From contig NZ_CP084032.1 in the NCBI RefSeq assembly GCF_020181655.1, positions 868,001 through 932,000 on the forward strand: DNA of 64,000 nucleotides, read 5' to 3'. Made by a program: the position numbers and the translations under genes. The stretch's first letter is position 1, and every line of letters starts with the position of its first letter. The notes under the pieces were generated by a model that did not search any database, was not told where the DNA came from, and was given only the letters and a program-made list of their open reading frames with translations. Positions 1-9,209 of this stretch are shown here, piece by piece. This stretch comes from Pectobacterium colocasium (GTDB lineage Bacteria; Pseudomonadota; Gammaproteobacteria; Enterobacterales; Enterobacteriaceae).

Positions 1-106
1 TTGATATCTCAGGCTACACCCAATGTTGGATATTAGGGGAAACACGGTGATGAGGTTCCCGTAGGGATACCTCGCACCGTGGTAGCCCCGGGCATCTCGA
101 TATTGA
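1..106 (+). ncRNA. Possible structured leader RNA upstream of rhiE
   Basis: Nested complementary segments can be paired by eye. An outer helix joins 1-8 to 99-106 with two G-U pairs. A second helix joins GGCTAC (12-17) to GTAGCC (82-87). Inside lie a small hairpin (19-24 with 32-38) and a long one (43-49 with 75-81, continued by 52-55 with 70-73 and 58-60 with 64-66). Together they form a three-way junction about 70 bases before the rhiE start. I could not match it to a known riboswitch class. It could instead belong to the opposite strand or to an upstream element cut by the window edge. Confidence 0.35.
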
Positions 107-173
107 AGCGGCAGTGGCCTGAACGGATGCGATAAAAATTCTGTCTAACCAATGGAACACAAGAGGGCTGACT

Positions 174-1904
174 GTGAAGCGATCTGTCTTGTTGTTGGTG
201 GGGGCGATGTTGGCACCCTATAGCTACAGCGCGCAGGATAATGCGGTGTCGCTATCTATTTCTGGTTTGAATACCGTGCTGGATAACGGTTTGCTGAAAG
301 TCGCGTTTGGGGAAGATGGCAGCGCGGTGAGCATGGTGGCGGGAGGCAAGAATATCGTCACTAACCTGTCCGGCGCGGCGCGCGATCCGAGCAAAACGCG
401 TAGTGCTTATCTCGATTACTATGTTAACGATGCCCATGTTAAGGGTGTCAAAGATTTTGTCCCCGAGCGGGTGGAGGTGTTGCGCAACGATCGTGATATG
501 GCGCATATCGCCTATATCAATGACCGAAACGGGCTGTTACGGCTTGAATATCACCTGATTATGCGTCGCGGCGTTAGCGGGCTTTACAGCTATGTTGTTG
601 CTGAAAATAGCGGAAATCAGGAGGTTAAAGTCAGTGAACTGCGTAACGTCTATCGTTTCGATCCTGCTTGGTTAGATCATCTCTACAACGGCGATCGTCA
701 GGGCAAACCGCTGCTCTACAGCCAGCTTGAGGCCTTGCCGAAGGTGCAGGATGAAACCTGGCGATTGCCGGATGGTCGCATTTATTCCAAATATGATTTT
801 GCCGGCTATATGCGTGCCGCGCCTTTCTGGGGCGTTTTCGGTAATGGCGTGGGAGCGTGGCTGATTCACGGCAACCGAGAGTATTTTTCTGGCGATGCGC
901 TCAAGCAGGATCTGCTGGTACATCAGGATGCGATCATTCTGAACTACATGACGGGCTCGCACTTCGGTACGCCGGATATGGTGGTACCGCCGGGCTGGAA
1001 AAAATTCTACGGCCCGTGGCTGCTGTACATCAATCAGGGCGATACCGAACAGATGCTGGCAGATGCCCGACGTCAGGCGCTGACGGAAGCCGTCAGTTGG
1101 CCGTATACCTGGGTGGACGATTCCCGCTATGCGCGCGAGCGTACGCAGGTTAGCGGGCACATTGCCAGTCCGCAATCCGTCACCGTCGTGCTTTCGTCGT
1201 CATTGGATGAATCGTTTGATGTGCAAACCCGCGGCTATGCGTATCAGGCGGCGACAGATGCACAGGGACATTTTACATTTTCCCATGTCCGTCCGGGCAA
1301 TTACCATCTGGCGGTTTATGCCAACAGCGGTACGCAGCCGGGGATATTGGCAGAGCAGACGCTGTCCATTTCCGGTGACAAGCAAGCGCTGCCTGTGATT
1401 GCTTTGCCCAAAGCCGAACCGATTATCTGGGCCATTGGACAAGCCAATCGTCAGGCAAGTGAATTCCGCTTTGGCGACGAAGCACGCAATACACGCTGGC
1501 AGTATGAAGTTCCAGCAAATCTGACGTTCGATATTGGCTATAGCGACTATCAACGCGACTGGTATTACGCGCAGACCAAACCGGGAAAATGGGATATCCG
1601 TTTTGCTCTGCGACCAGAGAAGAAAACCTATTTCCTGAACATCGCACTGGCGGCGGCCAGCAACAGCGGCATGAGTGAACCTACCCTGCCGCAGCTGGCA
1701 GTAGCGGTAAACGGCAGGACGCTGGAAACACTGACTTACGGAAACGACAAAACCATTTATCGTGGCGCGCTACAAAGCGGCCGCTACCATATCGCCCGCA
1801 TTCCCGTGTCATCTCGTTTCCTGCGAAACGGCAACAACACGATCACGCTGCAATTAAAAGGTGGCAGCGTGATGTATGACGTGGTGACCTTAAGCGAGGA
1901 GTAA
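174..1904 (+). CDS. rhiE: Rhamnogalacturonate lyase, polysaccharide lyase family 4
   Basis: This 576-residue protein has the build of family PL4 rhamnogalacturonan lyases, which cut the rhamnose-galacturonate backbone of pectin by beta-elimination. The first 20 or so residues form a signal peptide ending near SYSA, so the enzyme should leave the cytoplasm; in Dickeya the homologue is secreted through the Out type II system. The N-terminal two thirds is the lyase beta-sandwich, with the aromatic and His-rich stretch around residues 205-285. A fibronectin-III-like middle segment (about 325-405) and a C-terminal carbohydrate-binding beta-sandwich (about 415-576) follow, as is usual for the family. 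The start is GTG at 174, preceded by AAGAGGG at 161-167. It stands alone. I saw no KdgR operator in the 173 bases available upstream. Confidence 0.9.
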   Translation: MKRSVLLLVGAMLAPYSYSAQDNAVSLSISGLNTVLDNGLLKVAFGEDGSAVSMVAGGKNIVTNLSGAARDPSKTRSAYLDYYVNDAHVKGVKDFVPERVEVLRNDRDMAHIAYINDRNGLLRLEYHLIMRRGVSGLYSYVVAENSGNQEVKVSELRNVYRFDPAWLDHLYNGDRQGKPLLYSQLEALPKVQDETWRLPDGRIYSKYDFAGYMRAAPFWGVFGNGVGAWLIHGNREYFSGDALKQDLLVHQDAIILNYMTGSHFGTPDMVVPPGWKKFYGPWLLYINQGDTEQMLADARRQALTEAVSWPYTWVDDSRYARERTQVSGHIASPQSVTVVLSSSLDESFDVQTRGYAYQAATDAQGHFTFSHVRPGNYHLAVYANSGTQPGILAEQTLSISGDKQALPVIALPKAEPIIWAIGQANRQASEFRFGDEARNTRWQYEVPANLTFDIGYSDYQRDWYYAQTKPGKWDIRFALRPEKKTYFLNIALAAASNSGMSEPTLPQLAVAVNGRTLETLTYGNDKTIYRGALQSGRYHIARIPVSSRFLRNGNNTITLQLKGGSVMYDVVTLSEE

Positions 1905-2047
1905 ATCCCGTTTTAACAATGTGAAGCGCGGAGTTCCGCAGAACTGTGGGCAGGGATAGCCCACGATAAAAAATCGCAGGAGCGATTTTCAACAACGCAA
2001 AGCGTTGGCCCGAAGGGGCGTGGGCAGGGATAGCCCACGATAAAAAA
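1905..2047. repeat. Two copies of a 28-base hairpin repeat with interposed small hairpins
   Basis: The hairpin GTGGGC-agggata-GCCCAC followed by GATAAAAAA occurs at 1946-1973 and again, identical, at 2020-2047. Between the copies lie three further small palindromes: ATCGCAGGAGCGAT, CAACGCAAAGCGTTG and a CCCGAAGGGG loop. The second copy abuts the stop codon of the Rpn-type gene. The CAACxxCGxxGCGTTG module recurs in degenerate form at about 3057-3074 on the far side of that gene. The T-run expected of a terminator is missing on the downstream side of both hairpins in either orientation relative to the neighbouring genes, so these look like dispersed hairpin modules rather than simple terminators. 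Confidence 0.7.
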
Positions 2048-2956
2048 CTATTTCTGTTCGCTGCGGAGTAGTTGCTCCATTTCTTCATCGGACAGTTGGG
2101 TAACGCGCTGAACTAGCTCTTGCTCCATCTCGCTCTTCAGCAACTGGCGGGCGATGTTTAGTGCGCTGGCCTTCATCCCTTCCTGTAGCCCAGCTTGCAT
2201 CCCCTGCTCAAATCCCCTTTGGTGTAATTGTTGTGCAATAGTCACTGTGTCCTCCTTATGCGTTGACAGGGGCTCTGCCACTGAATCAATGAACCTGTCT
2301 ATGTCAGAGGTATTACCCACTGTCGCGACGTACAGTAATAACGCGTGCCGCAGTGGCAAAGACAGGTTCCAGTGTTCAAATAATAGCCCGATGTCGTGTG
2401 CCAATTCCAGCATATCCCGTGTTCTGATGTGTTTCTGCACAAGTTCTAGCAGTGCGGCACGGCGGTGCGTTTTGATCTCTTCATCTGGAATAACGGTCAG
2501 GTCTATTAGCGGAAAGGCATGGTGGTAGACCTGTGCAGCGAGTGTTGGATCGGTGAAATGATCTAGCCACTGCATACTATATGGATAAGGACTGCGTTTG
2601 CCGTGATAGAACAGGAGTGGAATAACTACGGGTAACGACTGATGGCCCTGGGATAAATGCTGCTGCATAGCATCAAGGCAATAGCGTAATAGCCGGAAGG
2701 CCATGAGCTTGTCGGGGCGACTTTGATGTTCTATGACGCAATAGATATATCCAGAACCAGAGTGGGTTTGCAGTGAGTACAGCATGTCTGACAGGCGAGA
2801 GCGTAAAGTGTTTTCGATAAACGATGCAGACTCCAACTGCAATGTACTGAAATCGCACCGCTGCTGAATCGCAGGTGGTAAATGGGCGGCAAGAAAATCT
2901 CTGGCGATATCAATATCGCTTAAAAACTGTTTGAAGATGGCATCGTGAGGCTGCAT
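2048..2956 (-). CDS. Rpn family recombination-promoting nuclease (YhgA-like putative transposase)
   Basis: A 302-residue protein of the Rpn/YhgA-like group. It opens with HDAIFKQFLSD, the typical start of these proteins, and contains the PD-(D/E)XK-like core: D35-region FSTLQLESASFIE, followed by the LYSLQ and YCVIEHQSRPDK strand that carries the E and the basic residue. E. coli RpnA is a calcium-stimulated DNA endonuclease that promotes RecA-independent recombination; whether this protein moves DNA is not established. The C-terminal 60 residues are a charged, probably coiled region, with QRGFEQGMQAGLQEGMKASA giving the usual repeated GxxxGxxxG pattern. The gene stands alone, with hairpin repeats on both sides, suggesting mobility within the genus. 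Confidence 0.85.
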   Translation of the reverse strand: MQPHDAIFKQFLSDIDIARDFLAAHLPPAIQQRCDFSTLQLESASFIENTLRSRLSDMLYSLQTHSGSGYIYCVIEHQSRPDKLMAFRLLRYCLDAMQQHLSQGHQSLPVVIPLLFYHGKRSPYPYSMQWLDHFTDPTLAAQVYHHAFPLIDLTVIPDEEIKTHRRAALLELVQKHIRTRDMLELAHDIGLLFEHWNLSLPLRHALLLYVATVGNTSDIDRFIDSVAEPLSTHKEDTVTIAQQLHQRGFEQGMQAGLQEGMKASALNIARQLLKSEMEQELVQRVTQLSDEEMEQLLRSEQK

Positions 2957-3081
2957 CGCATCCTTCCCTGTGATGTGTATGCCGATACCATAGCGGAACG
3001 TTCAGGGAAGAGCAGAAGGCCGATAACTATCGTGAAGCCGCCCCGCAAAAATCTTTCAACAGCGCGGAGCGTTGGATTACA

Positions 3082-3109
3082 GAGAAGAACTGACCCGCGA
3101 ATGCGGGCC
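3082..3109 (-). terminator. Probable terminator of the acs-yjcH-actP operon
   Basis: CCCGC (3094-3098) and GCGGG (3103-3107) form a hairpin with a four-base loop. Read on the minus strand it lies 15 bases past the actP stop and is followed by the pyrimidine-rich TCAGTTCTTCTCT. Confidence 0.6.
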
Positions 3110-3123
3110 AGTGAGAGGTCGGA

Positions 3124-4782
3124 TTAATGGGAACTGCCTTTTGAAGCGCCGACGCCGGTTTGTGAACGGACAAACTGCGCATGGAAGCGAGCGCGTTCCT
3201 GCTGCCCGGATTCGGAGCGATCGGTGATGGAGAAGAACCAGATACCGATAAACGCGACCAGCATGGAGAAAAGCGCTGGATAATCGTAAGGGTAAATGGG
3301 GGTGGCGTGACCGAGGATTTTCACCCAGATAGTCGGCCCCAATATCATCAAAATGACGGCCGTTAACAGACCTGCCCAACCGCCAATCATCGCCCCGCGT
3401 GTGGTCAGTTTTGACCAGTACATCGAGATGATAATGATCGGGAAGTTACAGCTGGCAGCAATGGAGAAAGCCAGACCAACCATGAAGGCGATATTCTGGT
3501 TCTCAAACAGGATACCCAGCGAAATCGCTACGACACCCAGCACCAGTACGGTGATTTTCGAGACTTTCAGCTCATCACGCTCCGTCGCTTTCCCTTTCTT
3601 GATCACGTTGGAGTAGAGATCGTGGGACACGGCAGACGCGCCTGCCAACGTCAGACCCGCAACGACGGCCAGAATGGTGGCAAAGGCTACAGCAGAGATA
3701 AAACCGAGGAAGAAGTTGCCACCGACCGCATCGGCCAGATGCACCGCCGCCATGTTATTCCCACCGATGAGCGCGCCTGTTGCGTCCTTGAACGCAGGGT
3801 TAGCGCTGACCAGCAGGATGGCGCCGAAGCCGATGATGAAGGTCAGGAAGTAGAAATAGCCCATAAAACCTGTGGCATAGAACACGCTCTTGCGAGCTTC
3901 TTTCGCATCACTGACGGTGAAGAAGCGCATCAGAATGTGCGGCAGGCCGGCGGTACCGAACATCAGGCCTAAGCCGAGGGACAGCGCGGATATTGGATCA
4001 GAAACCAGCCCTCCGGGGCTCATGATTGATGCACCTTTCGGGTGAACCACCATCGCCTGTTTGAACAGTTCGTTAAAGCTGAATCCTACGGATTTCATCA
4101 CCATGACGGCCATGAAGGTGGCGCCGAATAGCAGCAGGACGGCTTTGATAATCTGTACCCATGTGGTGGCGAGCATGCCGCCAAACATCACATACATCAC
4201 CATCAGAATACCGACCAGTATCACGGCCACATGGTAGTTGAGGCCGAACAGCAGTTCGATAAGTTTCCCCGCGCCAACCATCTGTGCGATGAGATACAGG
4301 GCCACAACCACCAGCGAACCGCAGGCGGAAAGACTACGGATCGGGCGCTGCTGCAAACGGTAGGAGGCGACGTCAGCAAAAGTATAACGCCCGAGGTTGC
4401 GTAGCCGCTCTGCGATCAGAAACAGAATAATGGGCCAGCCGACCAAAAAGCCGAGTGAGTAGATCAGGCCGTCGTAGCCGGAGGTATAAACCAGCGCAGA
4501 AATACCGAGGAAGGAGGCGGCGGACATGTAGTCGCCCGCAATCGCCAGCCCGTTCTGAAAGCCGGTGATGTTGCCGCCAGCCGTATAATAATCGCTACGT
4601 GAACGGGTTTTCTTCGACGCCCAGTAGGTGATATACAGCGTACCGCCGACGAACAACAGAAACATCACGATGGCTTGAATATTCAACGGCTGGCGCTGGA
4701 CATCCCCCGTGAGGGCATCCGCCGCCCACGCAAGCACCGGCAGCGTCAAAAGTCCGAACAGCATCATAAAGCGTATTTTCAT
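3124..4782 (-). CDS. actP: Cation/acetate symporter ActP
   Basis: A 552-residue member of the solute:sodium symporter family, close in length and sequence to E. coli ActP, which takes up acetate and glycolate across the inner membrane. A cleavable signal-like N terminus ([12 protein letters not shown]) precedes about 13 membrane helices. The sodium-symporter signature region [22 protein letters not shown] and the [15 protein letters not shown] segment are recognisable. The start ATG overlaps the yjcH stop by four bases (ATGA), so the two are translationally coupled. It is the last gene of acs-yjcH-actP, the normal enterobacterial order, and works with Acs in acetate scavenging. Confidence 0.96.
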   Translation of the reverse strand: MKIRFMMLFGLLTLPVLAWAADALTGDVQRQPLNIQAIVMFLLFVGGTLYITYWASKKTRSRSDYYTAGGNITGFQNGLAIAGDYMSAASFLGISALVYTSGYDGLIYSLGFLVGWPIILFLIAERLRNLGRYTFADVASYRLQQRPIRSLSACGSLVVVALYLIAQMVGAGKLIELLFGLNYHVAVILVGILMVMYVMFGGMLATTWVQIIKAVLLLFGATFMAVMVMKSVGFSFNELFKQAMVVHPKGASIMSPGGLVSDPISALSLGLGLMFGTAGLPHILMRFFTVSDAKEARKSVFYATGFMGYFYFLTFIIGFGAILLVSANPAFKDATGALIGGNNMAAVHLADAVGGNFFLGFISAVAFATILAVVAGLTLAGASAVSHDLYSNVIKKGKATERDELKVSKITVLVLGVVAISLGILFENQNIAFMVGLAFSIAASCNFPIIIISMYWSKLTTRGAMIGGWAGLLTAVILMILGPTIWVKILGHATPIYPYDYPALFSMLVAFIGIWFFSITDRSESGQQERARFHAQFVRSQTGVGASKGSSH

Positions 4783-5090
4783 TGCTTTACCTCATCCAGT
4801 AACTGTTTGGTCAGACGATCAAATTCACCGTTAGCGCGGTACACATAAATGCCTGTCAGGATGAAGGAGATCGCAATCAATCCCACGCCAATCGGAATAC
4901 CACGGGTAATGCTGGAACCTGAGCTGATGGGCGTTCCCAGCCAGCCAGGTGCAAAGGCGATGAGCAGGATAAAACCCACATAAAGCACCAGCATGATGAT
5001 CGAGAGGAAAACAGCAAAACGCTGCCGTTTGTTGACCAGTTCTCTGAATAAGGGGTTACTTTCAATCCGTTGATAAATGGCATCATTCAT
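4779..5090 (-). CDS. yjcH: DUF485 inner-membrane protein YjcH
   Basis: A 103-residue DUF485 protein with two membrane helices (about residues 25-47 and 60-82), always found between acs and actP in enterobacteria. Its precise role in acetate transport is unknown. I chose the ATG at 5090 ([10 protein letters not shown]) because this matches the family N terminus and has GGAG eight bases upstream; the open frame extends 28 codons further back without support. Confidence 0.93.
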   Translation of the reverse strand: MNDAIYQRIESNPLFRELVNKRQRFAVFLSIIMLVLYVGFILLIAFAPGWLGTPISSGSSITRGIPIGVGLIAISFILTGIYVYRANGEFDRLTKQLLDEVKQ

Positions 5091-5215
5091 CGTAAGTCTC
5101 CAGTAATCTGTAGGGTTGAGTATTGCCGCGACGCCGCCGCCTGATTTATCGCCAGCCACATCCCCGCAAGCCACGTCATGGCTTACGGGAATGAAGAGAG
5201 CGGTGGGTCAGAGGG

Positions 5216-7177
5216 TTATTGAGAGGCGGTACTCATGGCCTGCTTTTCTTCGAGCAGTTTTTCGACGACGCCTGGATCGGCCAGCGTTGAGGTATCCCCC
5301 AGATTGCTGGTGTCACCGGCGGCGATCTTCCGCAAAATACGACGCATGATTTTGCCGGATCGCGTTTTTGGTAAAGAGTCAGTCCAGTGCAGGATATCTG
5401 GAGTTGCAATCGGGCCGATTTCCTTACGTACCCAGTTGCGAACCTCCGTATACAGCTCGCTGGACGGCTCCTCGCCGTGGTTCAGCGTGATGTAGGCGTA
5501 AATAGCCTGCCCTTTCATATGGTGTGGAATGCCGACGACGGCCGCTTCAGCAATTTTGGGATGGGCAACGAGCGCTGATTCGATTTCCGCCGTCCCCAGA
5601 CGATGCCCGGAAACGTTCAACACGTCGTCAACGCGACCCGTAATCCAGTAATAGCCATCTTCGTCACGGCGCGCGCCGTCACCGCTGAAGTACATGCCTT
5701 TGAAGGTAGAAAAATAGGTTTGTTCGAAGCGATCGTGATCGCCAAACAGGGTTCGTGCCTGACCCGGCCAGGAATCCACGATGACCAGATTGCCTTCCGC
5801 GGTGCCTTCCTGCGGGTTGCCGAGGTTATCGACGAGTGCAGGTTGTACGCCGAAGAATGGGCGCGTCGCGGAGCCGGCTTTCGCTTCAATCGCGCCAGGC
5901 AGAGGGGTGATCATGAAGCCGCCCGTCTCCGTTTGCCACCAGGTGTCGACGATAGGGCACTTACCGTTGCCGATTTTGTTGAAATACCACTCCCAGGCTT
6001 CCGGGTTGATTGGCTCACCGACGGAACCCATGATCCGGAGCGATTCACGCGATGTCCCTTCGATTGCTTTATCACCTTCAGCCATTAGCGCGCGGATGGC
6101 GGTGGGGGCAGTATAGAGAATGTTGACCTGGTGCTTATCGACCACTTGCGCCATACGTCTGGCGTCCGGCCAGGTCGGCACACCTTCAAACATGAGCGTA
6201 ATTGCGCCGCACGCCAGCGGACCATATAGCAGGTAGCTGTGCCCCGTGACCCAGCCAACATCTGCCGTACACCAGTGGATGTCGCCAGGGTGGTAGTCGA
6301 AGACATACTTGAAAGTCAGTGCAGCATAGACCAGATAGCCGCCCGTGGTGTGAAGTACACCTTTCGGTTTGCCGGTCGAGCCGGAGGTATAAAGGATAAA
6401 GAGCGGATCTTCCGCATTCATCTCTTCTGGCGGGCAGTGATCGTCTGCTTTTTCAACCAGATCGTGCCACCACAGATCGCGACCCTCCTTCCATTCACCG
6501 GTTTTACCCGTACGACGGAAAACGATGACGCTGGAAATGGTGGTGACGTTCGGGTTTTTTAGCGCTTCATCAATATTCTTCTTCAGCGGAATCACACGTC
6601 CGGCGCGTACGCCTTCATCGGCGGTAATAACCAGCTTGGCGTTGGAATCGATGATACGCCCGGAAATTGCTTCAGGAGAGAATCCGCCGAAGATCACCGA
6701 GTGAATGGCTCCGATTCTGGCGCAGGCCAGCATCGCTACGGCGGCTTCCGGCACCATCGGCATATAAATAGCAACGACATCGCCTTTTTTGATGCCCTGT
6801 GACTTCAGCACGTTGGCGAAGCGGCATACGGATTGATGCAGTTCTCGATAGGTGACTTTTTTGCTTTCTGCCGCGTTATCACCTTCCCAGATGATGGCGG
6901 TTTTATCGCCACGCTCTGCCAGATGGCGATCCAGGCAGTTTGCAGCCACGTTTAGCGTACCGTCTTCAAACCAGCGAATACTGATATGGCCGGGGTCGAA
7001 TGAGGTGTTCTTGACAGTTTTATAGGGTTTGATCCAATCGACGATCTTTCCCTGCTCACCCCAAAAGGCAGCGGGATCGTCAACGGACAGCCGATACATA
7101 TTTTCGTATTGCTGAGCATTTATCAGTGCATTTTCCGCAATTGCGGCGGGAATGGTGTGTTTATTATGTTGTGTCAT
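5216..7177 (-). CDS. acs: Acetyl-CoA synthetase (AMP-forming)
   Basis: At 653 residues this is the full length of Acs, which activates acetate to acetyl-AMP and then acetyl-CoA. The adenylation motif [11 protein letters not shown] lies near residues 262-272. The C-terminal [11 protein letters not shown] carries the catalytic lysine that is acetylated in E. coli by PatZ and released by CobB. It is the first gene of the operon with yjcH and actP, separated by 125 bases that hold no gene. AAGGAG precedes the ATG. A CRP-like site about 190 bases upstream fits the known cAMP-CRP activation of acs. Confidence 0.97.
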   Translation of the reverse strand: MTQHNKHTIPAAIAENALINAQQYENMYRLSVDDPAAFWGEQGKIVDWIKPYKTVKNTSFDPGHISIRWFEDGTLNVAANCLDRHLAERGDKTAIIWEGDNAAESKKVTYRELHQSVCRFANVLKSQGIKKGDVVAIYMPMVPEAAVAMLACARIGAIHSVIFGGFSPEAISGRIIDSNAKLVITADEGVRAGRVIPLKKNIDEALKNPNVTTISSVIVFRRTGKTGEWKEGRDLWWHDLVEKADDHCPPEEMNAEDPLFILYTSGSTGKPKGVLHTTGGYLVYAALTFKYVFDYHPGDIHWCTADVGWVTGHSYLLYGPLACGAITLMFEGVPTWPDARRMAQVVDKHQVNILYTAPTAIRALMAEGDKAIEGTSRESLRIMGSVGEPINPEAWEWYFNKIGNGKCPIVDTWWQTETGGFMITPLPGAIEAKAGSATRPFFGVQPALVDNLGNPQEGTAEGNLVIVDSWPGQARTLFGDHDRFEQTYFSTFKGMYFSGDGARRDEDGYYWITGRVDDVLNVSGHRLGTAEIESALVAHPKIAEAAVVGIPHHMKGQAIYAYITLNHGEEPSSELYTEVRNWVRKEIGPIATPDILHWTDSLPKTRSGKIMRRILRKIAAGDTSNLGDTSTLADPGVVEKLLEEKQAMSTASQ

Positions 7178-8078
7178 AGCGCTTCTCCTTAAACATGTTA
7201 ATGCTATGTCAAATAATGGTTAATTGTAGTTAACCCGTTATCTTTGTTTCTTTTTTGCGCGATTGATCACGCAATGCAGGAAAAGCAGTGAGGCGTTACT
7301 TAAAAGATAGTCTTTTGGTTCAGAAAACAGGCAGTTTTTTCGTGGTAGCCAAAACACAATAAGTGATGTATGTCACAATATGATCGTCAGCAGAATTATC
7401 TGTGCTGTTATAATGTCATTAACGATCAATTCATTGTTTTCAATAGATTATATCTATTGTTATCAAGTTTTTGATCGCCCTTTACGATCAAAAGGCATAA
7501 AGATCCCGCTTATTCAGCCGATAGTAAAAACCCCGTTCAGAGTATATTTCTACGTAAGCCAGCTATTTAGCGCGTTCACCTGTGTTCCATCTGTTGAGAT
7601 TTTGTTTCAGTTGTTAATTATATGTAGGCTATTAATGAAATAGATTTATCTGATTATCAACGGGCAGATAAGTGTGAATAATGTACACTCTAAGTGGGTT
7701 CCATCGCACAGATGTGGGCCTTCTTAAAAAGGGTACAGATGCCGTGTGCTAGCCGCTGACAAAAAGAAAAATGAAGTGTTATTTTTTGTGTCTTATTCAG
7801 AAATATCCGGTTTCCAAAAATAAATAACATAGATATACCCACATCACTGACGCTGACTAAGGCGGCAGATGTTTGAGCCCCGGTAGCTTGAGAACGTGTA
7901 AATGGTTCCGGTTAGCGAAATTCACTATTTTCATTAGGTGACTTTCTCGGGTGGGGAAGAACACTATTAGTCCGGAAACCTTTTAAATTCCGGTAGGTTG
8001 ATTGCTTATCAATAGTGCGTTATGAGGTCATGGCGCGCTGTGAGATATCTTTTTACATAGCATGATGCAGAGGAAACA
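7178..8078. other. 900-base intergenic region between acs and an orphan gene
   Basis: Besides the CRP-like site, I find no gene I can support; a short open frame at 7380-7643 lacks a ribosome site and resembles nothing. The right part (7806-8000) holds several CCGG-centred words: TCCGGTTTCC, CCCGGTAGCTTGA, GGTTCCGGTTAG, TCCGGAAACC and TTCCGGTAGGTTGA. Two of these are near-copies of each other. They may be operators for the downstream gene, but no regulator can be named. Confidence 0.5.
7362..7377. promoter_or_regulatory. Putative CRP site upstream of acs
   Basis: AGTGA-TGTATG-TCACA matches nine of the ten core bases of the CRP consensus TGTGA-N6-TCACA, with the correct six-base spacer. It lies in the acs upstream region. 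acs is a known CRP-activated gene in E. coli; the assignment here is by motif only. Confidence 0.55.
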
Positions 8079-8471
8079 ATGAGTCTGATATTTGGCCGGA
8101 ATGAAATTTTAGGCATGCTTTCTCAACCAGTTCAAAACGATCGGCGCGCTGTGGCTGTGATTGACGAAAAGTGTAAGGTCGTTTGCGCGAATTCTGCCTT
8201 CAACGCCCATTTTGGATTGCGTGCTGAAATGAATACGCCCGTCTCAATTGATGATGTGCTACCTATCAACGTGAAGTTCGCCTATCACGACTTTATAACG
8301 AATTCTAACGTGCTAAGTACGCGTGTGGTCTCGGATTTGTTGTCTGATGGCTTTACTAAAAAGCAGTTAAGCACGCTGTCTTTTTCTAAGCTGAACGTTG
8401 AAAACCGCGTGCTTTCTTTGCTGATCCTGAACCAGGATACGGTTGAGCCTTCGGCAAATCTGGCATCATAA
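8079..8471 (+). CDS. Small protein with a PAS-like segment, function unknown
   Basis: A 130-residue soluble protein with no close relative I recognise. Residues 25-50 (VAVIDEKCKVVCANSAFNAH onward) read like the start of a PAS fold: a hydrophobic strand, an acidic residue, then N-x-x-F and a helix. No kinase, cyclase or DNA-binding domain follows. The start is supported by GAGGAAACA just before the ATG at 8079. It stands alone between long non-coding stretches and may sense a ligand or bind a partner. PAS is a suggestion, not an assignment. Confidence 0.55.
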   Translation: MSLIFGRNEILGMLSQPVQNDRRAVAVIDEKCKVVCANSAFNAHFGLRAEMNTPVSIDDVLPINVKFAYHDFITNSNVLSTRVVSDLLSDGFTKKQLSTLSFSKLNVENRVLSLLILNQDTVEPSANLAS

Positions 8472-9209
8472 GCTTGTATAATCGTAGGTTATCTGTCCGG
8501 AAGATTAGAGGTGTGCGTTTTCCAATGGAAAATAACGACCAAAGAAAAATTGTTGCTATTAATAACGTTGCTATTTCTAATTTAGCACTGCGTTTTCAAC
8601 AGCAACCGATTGCGTAGGTTATTCTCTGATAACCCCCTGCGGCCAGCAGGACGATAAAGTCGCGCCGATTTTTCGTAAATGAAGAATGAAAGACGTTCTT
8701 TATTAACAGCGACCATGTTAAAAGTTAATAAAAAATATAGGGTTAACTATTTTATTGCATGTAATATGCCATTTTTAAATAAATAGCGAAACGTTTCGAT
8801 GCCCGCTTGCTTCCCTTCTCACTATTCCCTTTTCTTTTTGCCTTTTCGAAAATTATTCCCCCTAAAGTGTAGAGTTTATTAAACCTTGATAAGAAGCTCT
8901 TAAAATTTTCTTTATTTTTAGCGTGTTGAATCTTAAAGGATGACAAATGAATAAGTAGACTCTCGTCTAATTACTGATGAGGTTGGGACAATGTAACCTC
9001 TGTCGGCATATAGCACTTTTTGATAAAAAGGACGTCAGCTTTTTATTGCCAATGACATTGGTTTACCAATATCGACAACGCGTTTTCCGCAATAATCCTG
9101 ATTCAGTGCGCATTATTTCAATTATTTTTCGATTTTCAGTTCCCCTTTTTACTCCCCCGATTGGCATAGCTTCTGAAAACAGCGTTTCTTATGCGATAGG
9201 GGATAAATA
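8472..9209. other. 740-base intergenic region upstream of the TonB receptor
   Basis: An AT-rich stretch without a gene I can support. Short open frames at 8752-8946 (-) and 8977-9210 (+) lack ribosome sites and family resemblance. I looked for a Fur box before the receptor and found none convincing, so the receptor promoter may depend on the FecI-type sigma factor encoded downstream. Confidence 0.5.

Noticed and set aside
857..1175. Overlapping frames on both strands within rhiE
   Set aside because: Reading-frame shadows of a GC-rich gene; no ribosome sites or domain patterns.
7380..7643. 87-codon open frame in the acs upstream region
   Set aside because: It starts at the CRP-like site, lacks a ribosome site and has no family resemblance.
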